Shown: positions 10,301 through 17,514 of the stretch, one piece after another
Numbering within the stretch: the stretch's first letter is position 1
Layout of the letters: each line of letters starts with the position of its first letter
Assembly: GCA_002811675.1 (NCBI GenBank)
Contig: PDIM01000031.1
Location: forward strand, 115,271 to 136,596
Direction: 5' to 3'
DNA from: Ichthyosporea sp. XGB-2017a
Lineage: Eukaryota > Opisthokonta > Ichthyosporea
Length of the DNA stretch: 21,326 bases
Position numbers and translations under genes: made by a program
The notes under the pieces: generated by a model
The model's database searches: none
Told to the model about the DNA's origin: nothing
Seen by the model: the letters and a program-made list of their open reading frames with translations, nothing else

Positions 10301-12166
10301 CTTATACTCTTCTTTAAACCTCAGTAGCAATTCATTATCAGCAGCAGCAGCAGCATCACTGATATCACTCTTCTTGATTTCAATAGGTAGACTGCCTTCT
10401 GGAAAGGGATTGATTAAATCTTGGGTGCTTCTCGTACGCAGAGAAGGCATGGCCCGAGCAATTTCGTCAAATGCGACCTGAAGATTATGCTCTGCATTCT
10501 TAACATCATCAGGGTAAACATCACTGTGGCTTCGTTCCTTCTCCATTTCAGCATTGAAATCTTTTAGGAAAGAGTCTCGCATGCCCGAATATTCCGCAAT
10601 GGTAACAATCCCGAGCATTTCATTTAGCCTCTTACTCGCCTGATCTAAGACATCTTGAAGGAACGATATACTGGTATCGGAAGAGTCCTGACCAGCTTTG
10701 GTTTCTTCTTCCACATTTTTGAGTGCCTCTAACTTATGAATGACAGCCTTATCTATTTCATGGATATTAACACCTGATGGCGCTTTAAGACGTCTAACCA
10801 TTTCAGTATTAGCGTTGTAAATACCATATTTTAGCGCCTTATCTTCATTAACTAATTGTGGCCAGAAGTCCAGTACTTTCTCACCGCCCAGCTTGTTTAA
10901 AGCCTTATATTTATCTATGAAGTCTTCTAGTGCTTTTACTAATTCTTCAACTATTTTCTTCATAAAAGTATCCCCTTTGCTTGTGTCTTTCACCCGAACA
11001 ACGCCATAGATGCATCTAAGGTTACAGTACCCCGTGCCATCTTCGCTGGTCCTCTCACTCCATGATATGTCACCTTTAAAGTGACTAGCATCAGTATAGC
11101 CTGTCAGAGCAGTAAGCTCGCTACTGCTCATTTCCATTATTTCTTCCAAAACATGATCGAGAAATGTGTGACCAGGGCCGTCATCGCGCGTCTCTTTGAA
11201 TACTTCCTCTATCGTATCCCTCCAATTCTTATTACTTTCACTGACCAAAGGGACCGCGTCCATCACATTTCGCGTCTCTATGGCCCCTCTGGTGTCCCAT
11301 TGCCATCTATTAAAGCTATCTTCCACACTTGCATGTTTAGTTATATTTACCAGGGACTTCTCCACTTCAGCAATAACACTTTCCAAACTCCTCACATCCT
11401 TCTCGTCTTCCTTCCGCTTTTCCATTGACAAGTCAGGGCTGTCTAGTTCCGCCTCGATGTGCATCAGATCTTTGTGATATTTAAAGGCCAATTCGTAGAG
11501 TTGACGTATCTGCGTGAATTCTCTGGACTTATTCTCAACAGTGGCCACCAACTCTTTCAGTTGGGATACTAACTTCTTAAAATCTTCCAAAGCAATTTTA
11601 ATATTCTCCTGCTTTTTTTGATCCTTTTCAAATGGTTCATCCTCTACAACTCTGCCCAGTTCTTTTGGTGCATAAGGCCCTTCCTGGTGTATACGAAGCA
11701 TTTCCTGCACCCTCTCTGCAAGCTCTTCAGTGAGTTCCTTAATTCCGGTCCTGTTCTCGTACACCAACTCTTCCAAGTGATTCACCAGCAGCTGCATCTG
11801 TGGGGCATGGTCCCAGTACTGTGCCACCCCGCACAAATCCCACCGCTGAACTGAGTTAGCAGTGCTATTACAGCTACGCACACAACTCGCCCGGGAGTCG
11901 GAGCCCGAGAATTCCCTCACATTATTGTCCCGGGTGGATCCCCCAAGCACCCGGTTGTGTGCAGAGGAGAGGATTGTCTGGCACTGGCTCTCACACAGCG
12001 ACTGTGTATCCTCCAGTGTCTGATTCCACCGCTGCACAGCAATCAGATAGTTCGCCTCGCTGCTAATCTGAGACCCCACAAGCAGTAGCACTACCAATCC
12101 CAGTGCAGCCACAGCCAGTACCCCCACAGTGACCACTACCCTGCCCTCCTTGTTGGTGCTGCTCAT
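7310..12166 (-). CDS. Cysteine-framework membrane protein, 1618 aa, with ~1000-residue helical spacer
   Basis: The ATG at 12166 has A at -3. A short basic N-terminus leads into a hydrophobic anchor at about 10-31, so a type II orientation with a lumenal or extracellular body is likely. A five-cysteine module follows (C58, C62, C95, C99, C112). Residues about 120-1150 are Lys/Glu-rich and appear almost entirely helical, with coiled-coil-like stretches and an Ala5 run encoded by CAG-type repeats (about 10339-10353). The C-terminal part resumes a cysteine framework: C1200-x10-C1211 ending LLWC; a second five-cysteine module (C1299, C1303, C1325, C1329, C1342); CC at 1439-1440 with C1451; and C1514-x7-C1522 in an MC/CFA motif. 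Sequons occur at both ends (NQT, NST, NRT, NIT). Every part except the helical block matches the divergent neighbour at 12678-14285 in order and spacing. No known family is recognised; an elongated surface or lumenal tether is inferred from architecture only. Confidence 0.93.
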   Translation of the reverse strand: MSSTNKEGRVVVTVGVLAVAALGLVVLLLVGSQISSEANYLIAVQRWNQTLEDTQSLCESQCQTILSSAHNRVLGGSTRDNNVREFSGSDSRASCVRSCNSTANSVQRWDLCGVAQYWDHAPQMQLLVNHLEELVYENRTGIKELTEELAERVQEMLRIHQEGPYAPKELGRVVEDEPFEKDQKKQENIKIALEDFKKLVSQLKELVATVENKSREFTQIRQLYELAFKYHKDLMHIEAELDSPDLSMEKRKEDEKDVRSLESVIAEVEKSLVNITKHASVEDSFNRWQWDTRGAIETRNVMDAVPLVSESNKNWRDTIEEVFKETRDDGPGHTFLDHVLEEIMEMSSSELTALTGYTDASHFKGDISWSERTSEDGTGYCNLRCIYGVVRVKDTSKGDTFMKKIVEELVKALEDFIDKYKALNKLGGEKVLDFWPQLVNEDKALKYGIYNANTEMVRRLKAPSGVNIHEIDKAVIHKLEALKNVEEETKAGQDSSDTSISFLQDVLDQASKRLNEMLGIVTIAEYSGMRDSFLKDFNAEMEKERSHSDVYPDDVKNAEHNLQVAFDEIARAMPSLRTRSTQDLINPFPEGSLPIEIKKSDISDAAAAADNELLLRFKEEYKKAEKDLSLVKINHQRVQNYVLKWKAILRNRDLLEESKGQVTKEYDKLKDELAKGQKKEELMQDIRRFHVDMYKGDREQLENWKQLEVFYEDIVLKSLNDAYAKVGEDISIKKLKVNVKTTVDSLDDFEEKLREYQGSLDTNKAGKHIAQGNLENLIRQFGSTYKLMAEHVIDSLSNEEYITYLGKEAVTMAHIGMDLTKTASEASDEDTNLKSSSLILGIAEDGYNLIEQSQTIVVNLYNLEKATKMTIEIAKDYTESVNEYKARALEYYNEIRKSPKLIEHCPYRSDYEVSIQDDQFDREKATKIIASQQQELFASFVKFLQLVNSVDEVFHMFRVDSNPFLSWSHAMKESSTAAQSPKALIRRLVEALVDEKTSKIDGSLAMIGKRLYDVFKFWLNDEPPYALDQLKKRILVLKDIVSFIQSSNDVVELDKLIHQYEQSIWISANGEGIDYSPNEKETENQVEKTKMFKRHKRELLLLKCIRWRFTKEFDETQDILKAVMRLYTTLKNTHEELLGYTPFASPITSTAHKRFMKTFQKRSTLANKMCPRYATREAVKSAIYKSSMSFEDTPLWWRHCYEDMLGALLWCSALQFGTIAKVTGLPIEFTYLSTKVPFPPPVTAGSTDAELRKAKIDIYARSVLPPAPDTGRYVWYRSINLLVESIMVFRRQRYHRQLCEGACLLLISRVVRMDADKKFGFGASCHSACTQWSQFSGSEFLCGPPEKVPEYDERLQDDIVKKPTQMVDVINNIVLHVLEGKQTFYKEDQNKLYTLFLAQSLGVHTGGQGGTELDKFKSERQAYFSPEMFRATLFRGEECCRYTGLNYDHTCFATNFEDRTSWFPPPYPSIIQQQIALADPEKAIQALGFKPTMHFAPPRKMPPPGGPQRDLQMCKFARYSLCFALRSIGYYSLPFGVEYINDTSQIQPAHMAELIVRSEKNGYEVQYNYELFKRYEALEKYVMRGMYEDLQILLNSFKDIASAVVDLSKDSNYLTYKF

Positions 12167-12350
12167 GATCCTGCCCCTTCTGGTGCTTTACTCATACACA
12201 TACATATACACACATGCACTGATGGCATCTAACAATATCCCAAATAGAACTATAGTGAGTCCCTTGTTCCTCCTCCTGTGTGTCTTTAGAGGTATGGAAA
12301 CAAAGGAATGTCAAGTAATTCCCGAGGAGTAATTCCTTATTCCAGAATTT

Positions 12351-12373
12351 CCCCTTCCTACCCTACCCCTCCC
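12351..12373 (-). other. Potential G-quadruplex in the divergent promoter
   Basis: The plus strand has four C-runs (12351-12354, 12361-12363, 12366-12369, 12371-12373). On the minus strand this gives four G-runs of 3-4 with loops of 1, 2 and 6 nt, which meets the usual G3+N1-7 rule. A second, weaker C-rich block (12396-12427) follows but has one 8-nt loop. Folding in vivo is not shown. Confidence 0.5.
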
Positions 12374-12464
12374 TTAGCAACACCACAGGGCTATACCCCA
12401 CCCCACCTCTAACCCTACCTCCCACCCTGTGCCAGAATTATTCCCTCTCGGAACTCTCCAATTT

Positions 12465-12481
12465 TGTCAACTGTCAACTGT
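12465..12481. repeat. Tandem TGTCAAC repeat
   Basis: TGTCAAC is repeated directly twice and followed by the start of a third copy (TGT), just upstream of the TATA-like element at 12486. Its position suits a transcription-factor site for the rightward gene; no factor can be named. Confidence 0.5.
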
Positions 12482-12677
12482 GGTCTATAATGGACTCTAC
12501 CTACCAAAGTCTGCGCAGAGACACCAGAGTTCTTCCCGGGACCCTTCTTGATTAGCCCTTGGGAAGAGACGTGTGGATGGAAACTGTCACAGGGCTACAA
12601 TACCCAACCATACTAACATTTCTCGGTTTTTGAATCTTCTACTTCCCGCAACACGAAGCCACCCGAGAAAAGTAAGG

Positions 12678-14285
12678 ATGGTGCCAGCACAGGGACCCCA
12701 CACAGGGTTGCATGCTCCGGTTAAGAATACTTCAACGATTCCGTATCTGAACAGTACAGGGGTTCTCTTCACAGTGTTGCTGGGCTTTCTTGTCTATGCC
12801 ATGTTCTCCCAGATAAAAGGCGAGGCACAGTTTCTTGACCAGAAGGTCAAGTGGGCCCAGGCGGTGTCCCATGCCGAGGCAGAGTGCACCACTGCCTGCA
12901 ACCAGTTAATGCTCAACCAGATGCAGTTTCTGGCAATTGAAACCCCCGAAAACAAGGAATTCTGTGCTATAGGGTGCTCCTCGCGCCTTAATGCTCCCGT
13001 GAAGCACACAATGTGTGATCGCTATACCAGCAATGAGATTATATTCTCTTCGGGGCCCGAGGCGCAGATTTGGCTGCGCAGTCTGGGAAGTGGCTTTTGT
13101 GAGACTACTTTCAGTAGTAGCAGTGGGGAAGCTGTAAATCACGTTGGGGGAGCTCAATCAACCGCGTGCCTGGAGAGGCAACTGACTGCCCTTCTGTGGT
13201 GCCATGCGGTGGATACTCCGGGGGACCTTGTGGATGCAGGAGACCAGACTGATAAGTTAAGCACAAAGGCAAACTCTCGTGAAGCCTCGCGAAAATGGAA
13301 ATCCTCATTTGTGCTTACTAATCCCTACGTGCAGGAGTTATTGAATGAAATCTACCTCGCTCATCGTGCCCGGTGGCAGAGGACTAAGTGCATGGGGGTG
13401 TGCACTACCCTCCTTCAGCCTTTAGTACGGGAAGATAGCTTTGTTAAGGACTGTCATCGGCGCTGCAGTCGTTGGGCAAATTATCCGGGCAATGAGGTAT
13501 TGTGTCCGGTGAGTAACATCCCTTTGGAAACAGAAAGCACAACCCTTCAAGATCTGGACCTTGGAGAGTTGTATGAGACCATACGATTGGAAGGAGAGCC
13601 CACCTATGAGGAGACTCTTCTGCCCGAGTGGAACACGCTTCCTGATCCTCTGTCCGCTGAGCAGGAGGAGGACCCACGAGCCAGGGAGGTGTGGCAGGAC
13701 CGTATTGTCAAGTACCAAACTTATCTGACTGTGATGGCTCGCTTGAGAAAAATAGCGCAGGCTCTTCGCAAGACTCAGAATCTTCCACACGCATGGAATA
13801 ATGGCATTTCGTGCTGTGCGATGGATGATATGCAGAACGGAGATGATTATGGGGTGTGCAAGGACGCACCAGTGTTTCAATCCTTTGTCAAAACTAAGAG
13901 TCTTGCCCATAGTCCAAGAGTGATCACTTCCAATAAGGTGGGGGGTCTTACCATGAACTTTCTTGGCTCAGGGATTGACTTGGGGACCAAGATGTGTGAG
14001 CTTGTGGCACGAATTTTCTGCTTTGCGGTTGGGCGTGTTGGCACTGGGGGAATAACTGATCTTGCGGTCATTCCCTCGGCCTCTGAAGAACTAGCCGACG
14101 TACTGTACAAGATTGGCCCCGATAGAATGCTACATAGCGACGAAGAGAATTGGCCTAGAGCAATGAAGGATCAATATGGCATTGTCTTCCGGACTCTAAA
14201 AGAGTATCTCAAACTCGTGCAACTGAGTCGAGCTGGCCATATGTATGACTCGTCCAGTGATGAGCTGCATGTAAAAGTTAAGTAG
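12678..14285 (+). CDS. Cysteine-framework membrane protein, 535 aa, compact paralogue of the 1618-aa protein
   Basis: The frame is open from further upstream, but the earlier candidate start at 12573 is a GTG. The first in-frame ATG is 12678, with A at -3 and G at +4, giving 535 aa. A hydrophobic anchor spans about 28-46 and is followed by a five-cysteine module (C70, C74, C96, C100, C113). Next come C164-x10-C175 ending LLWC; a second five-cysteine module (C238, C242, C259, C263, C276); CC at 379-380 with C394; and C440-x7-C448 in an MC/CFA motif. The second half of each five-cysteine module (C-x3-C-x12-C) has exactly the same spacing as in the 1618-aa protein. The large helical block of that protein is missing: only about 50 residues separate C113 from C164. 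Function is unknown; a secreted or lumenal, disulfide-stabilised domain is likely. AATAAA follows 100 nt after the stop. Confidence 0.92.
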   Translation: MVPAQGPHTGLHAPVKNTSTIPYLNSTGVLFTVLLGFLVYAMFSQIKGEAQFLDQKVKWAQAVSHAEAECTTACNQLMLNQMQFLAIETPENKEFCAIGCSSRLNAPVKHTMCDRYTSNEIIFSSGPEAQIWLRSLGSGFCETTFSSSSGEAVNHVGGAQSTACLERQLTALLWCHAVDTPGDLVDAGDQTDKLSTKANSREASRKWKSSFVLTNPYVQELLNEIYLAHRARWQRTKCMGVCTTLLQPLVREDSFVKDCHRRCSRWANYPGNEVLCPVSNIPLETESTTLQDLDLGELYETIRLEGEPTYEETLLPEWNTLPDPLSAEQEEDPRAREVWQDRIVKYQTYLTVMARLRKIAQALRKTQNLPHAWNNGISCCAMDDMQNGDDYGVCKDAPVFQSFVKTKSLAHSPRVITSNKVGGLTMNFLGSGIDLGTKMCELVARIFCFAVGRVGTGGITDLAVIPSASEELADVLYKIGPDRMLHSDEENWPRAMKDQYGIVFRTLKEYLKLVQLSRAGHMYDSSSDELHVKVK

Positions 14286-14385
14286 CCCCTTTTTGCTGTG
14301 CAACTTTGAAGAAGAAACTCGTTTATTCTTGATTTACATACGGGGCAAAGTCACAGTAGCCCATCTGTCTCGACCATCGTTTCGA

Positions 14386-14391
14386 AATAAA
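14386..14391 (+). terminator. Poly(A) signal of the 535-aa gene
   Basis: AATAAA lies 100 nt past the stop codon, a spacing similar to that of the two upstream genes. Confidence 0.6.
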
Positions 14392-14703
14392 AGAGTTGGT
14401 TTTTGTGTAACAACACGATACATTACAAAGATTCTGAAACAGAGAGGGTGTGCCTTGTTTGTATAGGTGTTTCTGGCTCGTGAACTGTGTGCTCATAAAA
14501 GAAGCCGGTTTCAATAATTAACACTCCTTGGTGCCCTTCGGCACAATGCAGCATTGGAAAATACATTTTTCGATGTGAGATGTACCTCATATACCTCATG
14601 ATGACATCAGATCCTGTCGACCGAGGACATTATTGCAGCAAACTTCTAGTAGTTCCCTGTAAACTGCAAGTTACTTGGCACTTACTTGGCAGTCCAAGAT
14701 GAC

Positions 14704-14723
14704 TGATCTACATATATAGATCA
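14704..14723. repeat. Inverted repeat with 7-bp arms
   Basis: TGATCTA, a 6-nt CATATA loop, then TAGATCA: perfect arms in the promoter side of the glycosyltransferase gene. It could be a palindromic protein-binding site, but AT-rich chance is a real alternative. Confidence 0.4.
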
Positions 14724-15101
14724 AGTATCGTTGGGCGTTGAGAAATATCAAATAATTGAACCCTTACCAGCTGCCAATCCCATTCTAGAATTCCCTATTT
14801 TTTGATGGCTTGACAGGGCCTTGTACACTGGTTAGTCTGCCCGAATCTGCTGTAGCTATATGTGGACTATCTAATTAGGCATATACCATAGTTCATCTAC
14901 ACATGAAGATAGTCAGCTGTTCTTGACCATTGTAGCTATGTGTTTGTTGTCTTAAAGCAACGCACCAAGGAAAGAATGAAATGGATGGCCACTCTGCAAT
15001 TATGCTGAACATAGAGAAAGCCAAAGTTATAGAGGGGTAAGACTTTTAGAGTAGATTTGAATAGATTTTGATTTCCTTCGTATGATGCAGAATGTGGAGT
15101 C

Positions 15102-16778
15102 ATGATTACAAGACTCATATGCAGACAAAATGCGCAACGTGTACTTTTCTTAGGGGTGTGCTTAATTCTGGTCCTTTTGATATCTGCTTTAGGACTTGTG
15201 AGGAATACAAGAATGGGCCTCATTAGCACACGCAATGGGGATGTACTCTCCGACTTCCGGCGTATGGATTCAGAGCTTGAGAATAGGGACCCACAGAAGG
15301 GAGTTCAGTCAGGGAAAGTGGTGGCCAAGGAAATAACAAAGACCAACTTCCCGACCAAATTAATGGATGAATTTAAAGAAGCTCCATATGGGGAAGGATT
15401 CAGCTGTGATACCTGCGAGTTATTTCGGCACTACATTACAAGAGCCAAAAATAACCATGGAGAGGTATCGGGGGAATGCGAGGACAAGTACGGGATCAAT
15501 TTGATGGACAACTGGGCGCAGGACATGCAAGAACTGTGCCGTGACGAGTACTCCGAAGTGCGCTGTGGTTCAGCAATTAATGGGAAGTGGGCACTGTGTT
15601 CTATGAGTAATGTGCGCATGGACACAGACTTTAAAGACTATGCAAATTTCTTTTATGAGCCGAAATACGGGAAGGTGACATGTCGAGCGACTTGGGAAGA
15701 CACCCGTACTAATCATGGAAGGCTTTCTACCACCATTACAAGTAAAGGTGTGCTGTTTTTTGACCAATACCTACAGCACTTACAGTACGGGGCAAGTAGC
15801 GAGGAGGTGTATGGGAAATGCGAAAACTGGGTTGAGCATCCAGTCATGTTTTATCCCTCATACACAGAATTTAAGAATCCCTACCATGCATATGAGGAGT
15901 TCGTAGATGTGTTTCTGGTAATGGCCACCATGGCTAGAGAGATTGAGGGACAAGTGGAGTTGGTTCACTACGGCGTGGAATCTCTTCAGAATACTACGAT
16001 AGCTATCCCCTTGCATTTGCTTGCAGGCCAACATTTTAAGTTGAGGAGTCTGAAAGATAACCCATTTCCCCGGAACACGTGTTTTCGCCAGCTTTTGATA
16101 GCCCCTCACGCGGGAATGTCGTTATTTTCGGTATATGGGGTTGGTGTTGATCAGCCATGCTACTCCTCGGTTATAGCAGGAATGCGTGACTACTTTTATA
16201 ACCAGTTTGTTGGACCAAAGAGGTCGGAACGGTTAATAGACCATGTAGATAAGAAGACTGGCCGGCTCGTACGGCGCGTTGCTATTGTTGTTAGAAGAAA
16301 ATTGGGGGAACAATTACTTACTGCACATCAACTAAACAGAGTTATGGAAAACAGTGAGGAAGTGGTCGATGAAATCAAGAAAATGTTTGAAAAGGAGGCG
16401 CCTTGTCGTGACAAGATTGCGTACGAAGTATTTCCAGTGTATTTTGAGGACCACACCCTCCCGGCACAGGCCATTCTTGTGTCTGGGGTTGATGTATTGG
16501 TGGGTGTTCATGGTGCGGGACTAGTTCATTCTATGTATCTCAAACCAAAGGAAAGTAAGTCGCGTAATGTTATACCTGGGGGTCTGGTTCATGAGATTTT
16601 CCCGCCCGGAACACAGAGTAATTTAATGTATGAAAACTTGTGCGCTGCTTGTAATGTACATTATAAAAATGTGTTCTTGAAGGAGAAGGTGATTGACGCC
16701 CGGCAGACTTTTAATGCTGTTTTGGAAGTTTTGAAAGAAGGTATCCCTAGCTCCATATTGACCTATATTAATCGATAA
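15102..16778 (+). CDS. GT61-family glycosyltransferase, type II membrane protein, 558 aa
   Basis: A short basic N-terminus and a hydrophobic anchor (about 14-33) give the type II layout of ER/Golgi glycosyltransferases. The GT61/DUF563 catalytic region covers about 230-545. Visible family features are a PYHAYEEFVDV block near 259-269 that corresponds to the N-x-[YW]-H-x-[FY] region of EOGT-like enzymes, a FRQLLIAPHAG block (about 328), a VVRRKL strand (about 396), the hallmark GVHGAGL with His470, and a C-terminal HEIFPPG block. Family members (EOGT, POMGNT2, plant beta-1,2-xylosyltransferase) move sugars from nucleotide donors to protein O-glycans, N-glycans or xylan. Donor and acceptor here cannot be read from sequence. 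Residues about 105-170 hold a Cys-rich segment (CDTC and further Cys) before the catalytic part that I do not recognise from these relatives. There is no KDEL-like C-terminus, so Golgi is more likely than ER. The ATG has G at -3. Confidence 0.88.
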   Translation: MITRLICRQNAQRVLFLGVCLILVLLISALGLVRNTRMGLISTRNGDVLSDFRRMDSELENRDPQKGVQSGKVVAKEITKTNFPTKLMDEFKEAPYGEGFSCDTCELFRHYITRAKNNHGEVSGECEDKYGINLMDNWAQDMQELCRDEYSEVRCGSAINGKWALCSMSNVRMDTDFKDYANFFYEPKYGKVTCRATWEDTRTNHGRLSTTITSKGVLFFDQYLQHLQYGASSEEVYGKCENWVEHPVMFYPSYTEFKNPYHAYEEFVDVFLVMATMAREIEGQVELVHYGVESLQNTTIAIPLHLLAGQHFKLRSLKDNPFPRNTCFRQLLIAPHAGMSLFSVYGVGVDQPCYSSVIAGMRDYFYNQFVGPKRSERLIDHVDKKTGRLVRRVAIVVRRKLGEQLLTAHQLNRVMENSEEVVDEIKKMFEKEAPCRDKIAYEVFPVYFEDHTLPAQAILVSGVDVLVGVHGAGLVHSMYLKPKESKSRNVIPGGLVHEIFPPGTQSNLMYENLCAACNVHYKNVFLKEKVIDARQTFNAVLEVLKEGIPSSILTYINR

Positions 16779-17042
16779 TTCGGCCTGCCAAACAATTTGA
16801 ACTTTTTTTACACCTGAGTCCTGAACTTTTTTTTTTTCTTGCGCTTTTTGGGGGGCGCGGTGGTCTTTAGTGAAATAATCTTTATTGGAGGCCCCAGCTG
16901 TTGGCTATTACAAGCTTTTTGGTTTTTGGTATACGTGCTGCCAATTCAACCTCTCTCTTCTTCTTCTCTGTTTTTGTGGAAAGTTGTTTGTTTTTGAATT
17001 ATATATTAAAAACATTAAAAAAAAAAATGCGAAAAAATCTAA

Positions 17043-17132
17043 CCCCTCCCCCACTCCTGCCTCCCTCTCACTCCCCCTTCACTATCGCCCAACTATCACC
17101 ACCCCCCATCAACCCTCCCCCCCTGTTTCCCC
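17043..17132 (-). other. C-rich tract with potential minus-strand G-quadruplex
   Basis: The plus strand is strongly C-rich with many CCC-CCCCCCC runs. The segment 17102-17132 has four runs (17102-17107, 17113-17115, 17117-17123, 17129-17132) with 5-, 1- and 5-nt loops, so its complement meets the standard quadruplex rule. No role is evident. Confidence 0.5.
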
Positions 17133-17393
17133 GAATCGGGACATGAATAACAAGTATAACCCCCATTTTTTCCCCCCCCTAATGCTCGAAAATCAGCCTT
17201 GCAAAAGTCTTGCCTGCCCCACCTAAAGCTGAAAATAAACACTCACATTTTCTACCCACCCCTCACCCACCCTACCATCTCATTGAAGAGTCAACAACGT
17301 CCACACGTACTCTTTGTATACCATTTTTAGTCTGCATGGAAACCCAGAATTCAAAATACCATACATAACCGTAAAGGAGAAAATTGCAAAAGA

Positions 17394-17455
17394 ATTTTCT
17401 ATTGTACAAACAGTACTGATGACTGATGTACAGTTTGTATGGGATTTTCTATTGT
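17394..17455. repeat. Imperfect hairpin bracketed by 12-bp direct repeats
   Basis: ATTTTCTATTGT occurs at 17394-17405 and again at 17444-17455. Between them, TACAAACAGTAC (17405-17416) and GTACAGTTTGTA (17428-17439) form a 12-bp stem with one mismatch around an 11-nt loop. The arrangement resembles a very small non-autonomous insertion or a replication-slippage product; it is too short to classify. Confidence 0.55.
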
Positions 17456-17476
17456 CACTTTTTTTTCCAACTAAGG

Positions 17477-17514
17477 CCAATCACAGAACAGGAAAATAAA
17501 CCCAATGAACCAAT
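17477..17514 (+). promoter_or_regulatory. Cluster of three CCAAT boxes
   Basis: CCAAT occurs at 17477-17481, 17502-17506 and 17510-17514; the first and third are part of an identical CCAATCACAG. Repeated CCAAT boxes are typical of NF-Y-type promoters. No gene start follows before the retrotransposon fragments, so the promoter may be orphaned, belong to an unrecognised transcript, or come from an LTR. Confidence 0.35.

Larger units (their letters stand above)
12167..12677. promoter_or_regulatory. Shared divergent promoter region, 511 bp
   Basis: No convincing coding frame lies here, and both flanking genes read outward. It must contain the promoters and 5' UTRs of the paralogous pair. A TATA-like TATAAT is at 12486-12491 for the rightward gene, and an alternating TATATG-like stretch (about 12203-12209) lies 35-45 bp before the leftward ATG. 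The region also has a C-rich block (12351-12430), the direct repeat AGTAATTCC (12314-12322 and 12328-12336), and a 7-bp tandem repeat. The assignment follows from gene orientation; the individual elements are weak. Confidence 0.65.
14286..15101. other. Intergenic region, 816 bp, no gene seen
   Basis: No frame here looks coding and I see no tRNA-like fold. It contains the 3' UTR of the 535-aa gene and presumably the promoter and 5' UTR of the glycosyltransferase gene. A 20-nt inverted repeat (14704-14723) and two similar TGTAGCTAT-containing motifs (14851-14859 and 14931-14939) are the only structures I noticed. Confidence 0.6.

Noticed and set aside
12405-12420. CTAACCCTA as a telomere-like repeat
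   Set aside because: It is a single copy in a generally C-rich promoter block, with no tandem array.
15378-15620. Five-cysteine module in the glycosyltransferase N-terminal region
   Set aside because: Cys spacing (C-x2-C and others) does not match C-x3-C/C-x3-C-x12-C.
17416-17422. CTGATGA resembling the hammerhead ribozyme core
   Set aside because: It sits at the loop of the inverted repeat; no following stem II and GAAA core can be placed.
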